From positions 12,365,327-12,429,326 of the forward strand of contig NC_051434.1 of assembly GCF_001649575.2 (NCBI RefSeq): 64,000 nt of DNA, given 5' to 3'. Below are positions 57,040-64,000 of the stretch, piece after piece. The DNA is from Kryptolebias marmoratus. Taxonomy: Eukaryota; Chordata; Actinopteri; Cyprinodontiformes; Rivulidae. The position numbers and the translations under genes were made by a program. A model generated the notes under the pieces. That model saw only the letters and a list, made by a program, of their open reading frames with translations, was not told the origin of the DNA and ran no database searches. Position 1 is the stretch's first letter. Every line of letters begins with the position of its first letter.

Positions 57040-57110
57040 TGGCTCTGGGCTGGGATGGAGGCTCACCTTCCAGCAGGACAATGACCCTGTACGCACTGCT
57101 GCAGCAACAC
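57040..57110 (+). mobile_element. Possible eroded Tc1/mariner-like fragment
   Basis: An open stretch encodes FQQDNDPVRT, resembling the QQDNDPKHT block of Tc1-type transposases. Nothing else of a transposase is recognisable, so this may be coincidental or a very short remnant. Confidence 0.3.
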
Positions 57111-57339
57111 AACATGTTTGTTCTGGCACAACTTTTATGCCAGACATCTTTCCTGATGCAACCCTCACCATTTATTCGGGCTTGGAACCGGCATTGTGCC
57201 AGTTTAATTTTCATATCTGAGATGTTGGATTTTGCATACGAAGAAACACCTGGCCATCTAAAATGTTGATTGTGACCTGGATTATAAATGTCTGCAAAAC
57301 TTGTGGCTAAATGCTAAAACGGCCGCTTCAATTTAAAAA

Positions 57340-57344
<5 letters not shown>

Positions 57345-57417
<73 letters not shown>

Positions 57418-57419
57418 NA
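57345..57419. repeat. (AT)n microsatellite with ambiguous base
   Basis: A run of about 70 bp of AT repeats with one N, followed by a T-run. Confidence 0.95.
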
Positions 57420-57840
57420 TTTTTTTTTTTTTTTTCAGAGCTTAAAACTGTTTTTCATAGCAAAATCAGTTGTAGTTCTTGAAATAGAATTTTTGCACCG
57501 GGGCTTGTAATTTCAGACATCTTTAATATTCTAAATAATGTCACATTGACCTTGAATGTCATCACTGATGTGTGTGATGAGTGTGGTTTGATTATATGTT
57601 ACAACGGACTGCCATAGTATCTATAATTGACGCGCATTGCTTCACCAAAGGTCAGCTGGACCAGTGAGTTTTTGCAGACATTTAATGACTACTAACACAA
57701 ACTGGGTTTATTAAGTTACCTGGTTAACCTTTTATTTCACAGGTGAAAGTAAAAGTAAAAAGCTTGACTCCGTTTCGTGCGTGCCATCAGAGACTCTCTC
57801 TCCTGTGGGTGCACCTGTCACAAAAAAACAAGCCAAAAAA

Positions 57841-57974
57841 AAACAACAACAACCCGGATGTTTCCTGGAGTCGCGTGACGCTGACGTCACATGGAATGCG
57901 GTCCACAAACGCGCTGAGAAAGTTTACTGACCCGAAAACAAAGTGAGACAGACCAGAGACCCGAGCCGCAGACA
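57841..57974 (+). promoter_or_regulatory. Promoter of the 58-kb gene, with full CRE
   Basis: TGACGTCA, a perfect palindromic cAMP-response element, lies at 57882-57889, 86 bp upstream of the ATG. ACCCGGATGT nearby fits an ETS site. The context is GC-richer than its flanks. Confidence 0.55.
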
Positions 57975-58364
57975 ATGCTCCGTTTTCTCTGCTGTTGCTT
58001 CTCCTCCGGAGAGAACTCCGACGACGAGGTACTGCACCGAGTTTACTCTTTATCAGAAAAGTGTTACTGCTGTACTGCACACCTGAGTTTCCTCAGGTAT
58101 GCCATTGTTTTTGGTTTCTAAAAAGTATTGCCTAGTCTTCTGTTCTTTTCCTTTTAAATGATATCTTTTTATCCTCATTTATTTTGTAGATTTAGGCGTG
58201 TCAAATTAGTGCCTTGCGCTTTTTTTTCTAAATCAATAAAAGTAAAGTCATGTAAAGAAAACAGCTGTTGTTTCAGAGAGAGCCTCTGCTGCAGCACGGC
58301 CCACCATCTGAGGTGAATGGAGCTGAATCTGCGAGGCAGACCCGCCCAGCTCACAGAGGTATGT

Positions 58365-58400
<36 letters not shown>

Positions 58401-59201
58401 NNNNNNNNNNNNNNGGGGGGGGGGGGGGGTGCTTCTCGCTCTCTCAGACCAGGCTGACCAACACTATGGGCCTTTGATCTCATTTCTCTGCCCAGATTCA
58501 CCGCCTGTGAGGCGGATTGGCAGGCTGGTGATGAGGCGAGTCGATGTGCCAGAGCTCGATCAGAGGTTCGCCGACATGGCGGAGTCCTTCAACAAGCAGC
58601 AGGAGCACTACGAGGCCATGGTTGAACACTTCAAATACCTGAAACAGATCTGCAGCGGTGCCAGCAACGATAATCTGACCTTCTCTGACTGTGTGAAGGA
58701 GATTCGTGATGAGCAGCGTGAGTGACCAACCTTTTTTTTAATTTCCCAAGCCTCGTGTTTTAGTCCATAACTCTAATTTGTTCCCATCTCTCTTTGCCTT
58801 CAGAGGGTACATATCGTGTCTCCTTAAAGATGAAGGGCTATGACTTCTCCCTGGCGGTGGATCCTGTTCGATCTGACGATAAAAATGAGGAGGAACCACT
58901 GCCTACGATGCTGCAGTGCGCACAGGACGAAATCAAAGCTCTTTCCGACAGCGCTAAGGCCATCAACTCAAAGCACGCCACACTCCAGCAGCTAATCGAG
59001 TGGCTCCTCAGCACCCACAGTCAATTGTCTGATCAAGTGATGGGGGCTGCAGGAACTTACCAGGAGCAAGGGAGGCTGAATGAAAACCTGGAGGAGAACT
59101 TTAAGGAAGTGAGGCGAGCGAAGAAGGTATCACAGAAATACAAGAAACAGGCTTCAGACGTTCAAACCGAGGCTGCACAGATCGCTGGAGTTAGTCTGTA
59201 A
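57975..59201 (+). CDS. Unrecognised 251-residue protein, Cys-rich N-terminus, coiled coil
   Basis: Four coding exons (57975-58028, 58277-58358, 58496-58717, 58804-59201) join in frame to 251 residues. All junctions are GT-AG and the phases fit, so the gene is well supported. The start MLRFLCCCFSSGENSDDE has a cysteine triplet suited to palmitoylation. REPLLQ follows, an acidic-dileucine-like sorting motif. This layout recalls small lipid-anchored endolysosomal proteins such as LAMTOR1, but the rest is not similar. From about residue 55 the protein is helical and charged (VPELDQRFADMAESFNKQQ). A conserved-looking middle (GTYRVSLKMKGYDFSLAVDP) is followed by a C-terminal coiled coil (about 150-245). 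I cannot name the family. A membrane-tethered coiled-coil adaptor is the cautious inference. Intron 2 contains the 14-N gap. Confidence 0.85.
58367..58430. repeat. (TG)n run, 14-N gap and G-run
   Basis: A TG microsatellite is followed by 14 N and about 15 G. It lies in intron 2 of the 58-kb gene and is typical of a sequencing failure; the coding exons are not affected. Confidence 0.9.
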
Positions 59202-60077
59202 TTCAGATCTTAGAATCCTAAATGAATTTGTTTGTTAAAATAGAAAATATTGATGTGTATTTTAGCTTTATACCTGCAACACTGGCACCACCAGTACTAG
59301 AAATATCCTGCCTTTGCAGACATTTTACAAATGATTTCATCATTTCACTGCTCTTTGTGGTCGTCTCTTTAAACATATTTCTGTCCTCCTTTGGCTGTTT
59401 TCTCTTATTTGACTGTGACTCATCTTTGCTCATTTAAATGTATTTTATTGCTGGGGTCTTTGAAGCTTTTTTATTGTAATTTTATTGTAATTGTTATTTT
59501 AATGTTGAAGGTTTTGGTGCTTTGCTACTCATTTTGGTCACTGTCTCAAACTGCACATCTTTTCTAACTGTTTTACCTCTGTTTGCTGTTGTTTTAGATC
59601 ACTTTGTACTCATTTCTTTGCTTCTTTCCGATGATATTTTGTCCATCACTTGAGATTACTTAGTATTTTATTGTCACTCCAGCTGTATGTAAAAAAAAAA
59701 AAAAAAAAAGCCAATTATTTATTTTTTTTACTCTGCCTGTGGGGTAAAAAAAGAGGAAGAAAACAAACATGCAAATACTTTTAAAACCATGAAGTGGATC
59801 CGATGTCTGAGTTAAACTATAACATATTAACTACTGGGGTTGCAACAACTGTTTGTCACACACTCTAAGTGCATTCATTAAAAAAGAATAAATCCTTGTT
59901 ATGTAGTCATAATATATAACAAACATTTTAAAATAATCATGTTAAAAACAAAGCACATTTTACAGACACTTCAGCAGCCTTATTGTGTATTTTTTGACAT
60001 GCCTTTGTGGTCTTTTTACTTTTTTTCTGACTAATTTAGGCTGTTTTGTGTGTCTGTAAATATATTTCAATAATAAA
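59202..60077 (+). other. 3' UTR of the 58-kb gene
   Basis: AT-rich non-coding sequence with candidate signals AATAAA at 59887-59892 and 60072-60077, the latter giving a 3' UTR of about 0.87 kb. A short A-run lies at about 59690-59709. Confidence 0.55.
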
Positions 60078-60143
60078 ACCAGGAACCTTGTGGCTCTTTG
60101 GTAATCTGTTTTATTAATAAAAACATGTTTTATTAGCAGCAAA

Positions 60144-60160
60144 CACCAGGTGGCGCTGCA
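60144..60160 (+). promoter_or_regulatory. CTCF-like motif
   Basis: CACCAGGTGGCGCTGCA matches the CTCF core well. It sits between the 58-kb gene and the promoter at 61.1 kb. Confidence 0.45.
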
Positions 60161-61079
60161 GACTCACCATACAAGTTAAACAGTCACTAATCTCTTTTCC
60201 TCGCATTTATTACTGTCTGAAAAAATGACCTAAGCTGACAAAGAAAATCTAAATTCCAGCACTAAATAATAAAGGTGTCAGTATCTTGGCTTGTAGACAT
60301 TTGTTTCTGACAAAAAAAAATCTTGTTACAGTTGTGCTTATAGAAGTATTTTGGAGAAAAACTGCAAAGATAAAGGATTTTATTTTCATTTGCTGAGGAG
60401 AAACCTATCTAAACTCAACTGGAGTCTTTGTTTTTCCTTTTGTAATTGTTTCTGCCATGTTATTTTATTGTGACATTCAGGGGAAGCAGATTTGCAGTTA
60501 ATCCACAAAAGCCCTTTTACATTTATTAATTAAATAAAACTCACAGCTTTCCCATTGTTAGAAAGGCAAACAACCACATGGTCATTTTCATAATTAATTC
60601 TGGAAAACCCATTGTTCCCCAGATCCTTGCCAAGTGTAATATTTACTATAAATAGGCAATTTTAGAACAAGTCTGTTTGTTCACAGATTATTTAGCCATT
60701 TGAGAGTGGAAAAACAGATGGCAAATCAGAAACAGTCTTCTGAATCAAAATACAGATAAGATGATAGTTTAAAATAAATCAGAAAGAGAAAATATTACAC
60801 AAAGAAATTACAAGTAAATGTTATTAACTAAGTCGATAATGCCATTTTTCTATATCCTATTGTGATGCAACGCGTAAAATTGTAATCAAACTGGTTATTT
60901 TTTATTTTTAAAACGTAAACTTACAATATTCTCCTATTTAGTTATTTACTTTTTTATTGATAATTGATTTCAGCGCATATTTGGAAGATCAATCGCCTGT
61001 CAAAGAGCAGTGACTGACAGCGACAACCTAACTGATCATGGAAATTATTAAAGTTCCGCCTAAAGTCCAATTTGATTGA
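60161..61079. other. AT-rich intergenic stretch
   Basis: No coding or repeat signature recognised. Confidence 0.6.
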
Positions 61080-61328
61080 ATCATGTACGTTGGGGGCGTG
61101 GTTACCGGCGTTGTGCTGCTCTCCGATTGGCTTAGTCACCTGTCACTCAGACAAGTTGAGTCAACCTCGTCTGGCGCTAGTCTGAGTGAGGAAAGTATAA
61201 TGAAGATGGAAGGAGCTGATGCTGTTGAATTATTAAGGAGATTTACCAAGTAGCGAAGCGACAGCCCTTTATATTTCTCACCGGGAACGAACAAAACAAC
61301 AGCGACATCTGGAAACCGACAAGATAGC
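61080..61328 (+). promoter_or_regulatory. Promoter and 5' UTR of an unidentified gene
   Basis: GGGGGCGTGG (SP/KLF-type GC box) at about 61089-61098 and an inverted CCAAT box (GATTGG) at about 61126 precede a CpG-enriched stretch that continues to about 61600. This is the usual look of a CpG-island promoter reading rightward. Confidence 0.5.
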
Positions 61329-61334
61329 ATGCCA
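61329..61334 (+). CDS. Putative two-codon first coding exon of an unidentified gene
   Basis: ATGCCA is followed directly by a strong donor, GTAAGTGAG, with A at -3 of the ATG. This would give Met-Pro in phase 0, with the rest of the protein downstream of a large first intron. No second exon is recognised in the remaining 2.7 kb. If the ATG is not used, this is simply a non-coding first exon. Confidence 0.35.
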
Positions 61335-64000
61335 GTAAGTGAGCTGTAACTTTCTCAGTTCAGTAGTTTTTTTTTGTTGTCGCAGCGCGGTAGTCGGTTA
61401 GCTAGCCGACGAGCTAATCCGAGAGCAGCCGCGGTGACAGCGCGAAGAAGTCGTTCAGCGAGCCGTGACCGGGGAGTCCATGACGGCGGGGGGGATTAAT
61501 TTCCGACCTCTGGCTCGAGAAATACACAGCCTACAGTGGCTAGGTTTGCTATTATTTTCCACCGGGCGACGAAGTGTGTCGATACGGAGCCACACGACAA
61601 GCTTCTGTGCCAGTTGTCAAACCAGTCTGGTCAACAAAAACTGAGAGGTTAGCATTGTTTTAGTCACAAGTATAGTTTCAGCCTTACGAGCTTAACTCTA
61701 AATAATAAAGAAGGCAACACAAAAGCCGTCTCGCCTTGGTAGTAGAAATTATCTGGTGTTTAGGAGGCAGACTTTGTACCTGACAGCACCGTGATGGCTG
61801 TGTGGGTGTGTTCAGATTTTTCAGGTGTTGTTTTTGTTTGTTTCGTCGTGTTTGCTATAGGAAGTGAAACAGCAGCAGATTAGCATGTTAGGTAATCATG
61901 CCCTATTAAGATGGTTGTAACAAGCTGTTCTGTGATGCAGACTGGGGGTTCAGGGGCTTCCTGTATGTGAGGTAAAAGTGCATGTTTCACATTCTGTTGA
62001 TGGTTCTGTCTGTGGTCCAGTTCAGTGATTGTCCTGTGCTATCCATGTGTGTATCTCTGCCTTTGATATAATGGAGAAAGGTTTTGGCTTGTGGGTTTTT
62101 AAGAAGGAGAGGGGGGGATTCCACGCTGAAAGAGCTGCCATTAGGGTGTGTGTGTGTGTGGATAGAAGCATTAAAAGTGGCATCATTGGCTGCTAATGCC
62201 TCAGACCTCCTAATGCTTTTTGACAACGAAGCACATAAGGTCAGGGAAGCAGGAAGATCATGCGAGCTGTGCTGTCATCTGGCATCGCAGACAGGCGCCC
62301 AGAAGCCAGGGGCTTGGTGAAATAGTCTGCTAATTTAAGCAGTAAAAACCATCCCAGTTTGAGTTGTCTAATTGTGACAAGCTGAGATAAATCGAGGAGG
62401 GTGGAAAGTGAGAGTCAAGCATTTACTCGTGGTGGTCTCCTCTGGCACAGTTGCCGCAGGAAGATGGAAAGCTGAAGGGACGAAGATGCATCGCTGGCCT
62501 AGAGGCGAAGGAGAGGAGAGCGTAGGCTGCTGTAAGAGGATTCCTCCTTGTCAGATCGCTCTGTGTCCCTTCGCACCAAAACCACTCACAGACACAAGCC
62601 AGACACTCTGTTGTCATGTCTGCTTCAGGCATTTCTCCTTCTTACACCGAGGGATAGAAAACACATGCAAAGCTCCCCTTTCTTCCTCGTTGCTTTGAGC
62701 TAAAAGCAACCTGCTTTTGGAGAAGAACTCACGGGATTCAAAGGTGGGAGGCGATCCTGCAACAAGGGGTGAACTGCAGGTTGTAACTGTCCAAATAAAG
62801 AAGATTACAATGGGCGGACGTGATGTAAACTGCTGAGAGATGTCAAAATGAACGATCGAGTGTTTTTGGGCGGTGTAAACACCTCTTAGCAGGGCGGGAG
62901 TCATGAGCAGGTGAGGTTGGGGCATGTCAGGGGTTTTGCCCTTTGTAGACACAGCGACGAGACCTTTGCTTGGATGCCTCACACCTCTGCAGTTTTGTTG
63001 CTGAAGACAAATTTTCTGTCACCAGAAAAGCTTGCAAATACGTCTTAGCTAACCTGATCGGGCGACTTTGGGGATTGAGACATGTCAGAAGTGCAATAAC
63101 AAGTTCATATTTTATAGTTGGCATATTTATCGCCTGCCACTGAAAGGCAAAGGAGGATGAGTGTTTATTTGTCTGTTAACACAATATCTCATCTCTGGAT
63201 GGATTTTTAATGAAACTTTCAGAAAGTAATCATTGGATGGATTTACAGCTGATTGAAGTTTTTGGAGCCAACCCAATTCAAGATGGCTGCCACAGCCACT
63301 TGGCCTTAGAAAGCACACAAATGTCTATAACTCAGTCAGTTTGAAAGTTGTTGAGCTAAAATTTATTGTGGTTGTAGCACCGAGTCATTCACAACACATG
63401 ATATCCCATGACACTGGGGGAAACAAAAACAAAAACGCACATATTGTTATTTTTAAGATTTGGCCAAAATGGCTACAACTCTCTTAGTCTATGAATGATC
63501 TTAGTCTAAAACTCGGGCATGAAAGGTGGCGGGTGATACGCAGTCCTAGAATGAATGTTAGGCCTTTAATTAAAACAAGCTTTTGGTTCGTCTTTTTTCG
63601 AGCCCAAGTCAGCTGTGTGTACTTAAATAGTTTATGCTCCAAAACACATAGTTTGCATTTAGTTTGTTGGGTCCATTTTAAAGACATCTCACTGGAATAT
63701 ACTTTCTAAATGTTTAGCATTGTAAAGGTCATTAGGATTACGTGACACTAATCGGTGGTTTATTGCAGCTGTAGCCTGTACCACAGGAAAAGGCAGCTGG
63801 GGCAGCTTGGCTGCTCACAAAACAACCCACTTTGTTAGTCTCTCTGCTCATTTTTTTTTCTTCCCTCTATTAAACCGTCATTCTCATTGGTCCTCCAACT
63901 TCCTCCAAAAAAAAAAAAAAGAAAAAAAGAAAAAGGGTTCCTAAATAAGTGTGTAGTAGGAAATGAGGTAATCAGCAGGGGAGGGGATGTGATTGTGAGT
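61335..64000. other. Start of a large first intron or intergenic sequence
   Basis: It begins CpG-rich, then contains a TG run (about 62145-62160), a dispersed-repeat copy (63150-63560) and an A-rich tract near 63905. No exon was seen. Confidence 0.5.
63150..63560 (-). repeat. Dispersed repeat family, copy 4
   Basis: It carries GTCTGTTAACACAATATCTCA, AAAGTAATCATTGGATGGA, CCCAATTCAAGATGGCTGCC and a 3' part (GGTGGCGGGTGATACGCAG) that matches the end of copy 3 (AGCGGCGGGCGATATGCAT at about 25457). Confidence 0.7.

Larger units (their letters stand above)
56331..57840. other. Intergenic region between klhl7 and the 58-kb gene
   Basis: It holds an imperfect stem-loop at 56765-56831, a possible eroded Tc1-like fragment near 57040-57110 and a long AT run with an ambiguous base at 57418. 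No exon was recognised. Confidence 0.6.

Overview
The window is vertebrate, almost certainly teleost fish, genomic DNA. Its genes have many exons with GT-AG introns, CpG-rich promoters, abundant CA/TG, AT and ATCT microsatellites, a tRNA-derived SINE, hAT-type elements and fish-style dispersed repeats. There are two assembly gaps: 230 N at 24729-24958 and 14 N at 58401-58414. Exon structures were built by hand from splice consensus and reading-frame continuity. All coding models close in frame.

Layout from left to right: 1-10.0 kb holds no recognisable gene, only simple repeats, a 14-bp minisatellite and a dispersed-repeat copy. 10.7-22.7 kb (minus) is cspg5 (neuroglycan C), a brain transmembrane chondroitin sulfate proteoglycan with an EGF domain; a possible extra terminal exon lies 2.8 kb past its normal stop. 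23.3-28.6 kb is intergenic, with a hAT element, a foldback flanking the large gap, and SINEs. 28.8-36.6 kb (minus) is a tandem cluster of four actinoporin-like (anemone-cytolysin fold) copies: one truncated, one intact, one pseudogene, one intact. Their similarity pattern A-B-C-D (A like C, B like D) suggests duplication of a two-gene block. 38.8-46.6 kb (minus) is smarcc1 (BAF155), complete in 28 coding exons. A shared promoter, with a TCTCGCGAGA element on the smarcc1 side, separates it from the divergent gene aste1 (47.2-50.7 kb, plus; XPG-like nuclease). klhl7 (51.7-56.1 kb, minus; BTB-BACK-Kelch CUL3 adaptor) converges on aste1. 58.0-59.2 kb (plus) is a four-exon gene for an unrecognised 251-residue protein with a Cys-rich, probably lipidated N-terminus and a coiled-coil C-terminus. 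A further CpG-rich promoter and a tiny first coding exon of an unidentified plus-strand gene lie near 61.1-61.3 kb; the rest of that gene runs off the window.

The cspg5/smarcc1 neighbourhood matches the mammalian order (human 3p21.31), which supports both calls. Apart from the actinoporin-like family, the genes are unrelated housekeeping or neural genes sharing a locus and do not form a pathway. The actinoporin-like cluster, inserted between the two syntenic anchors cspg5 and smarcc1, is the most unusual content. Next are the cspg5 alternative ends and the unidentified gene at 58 kb.
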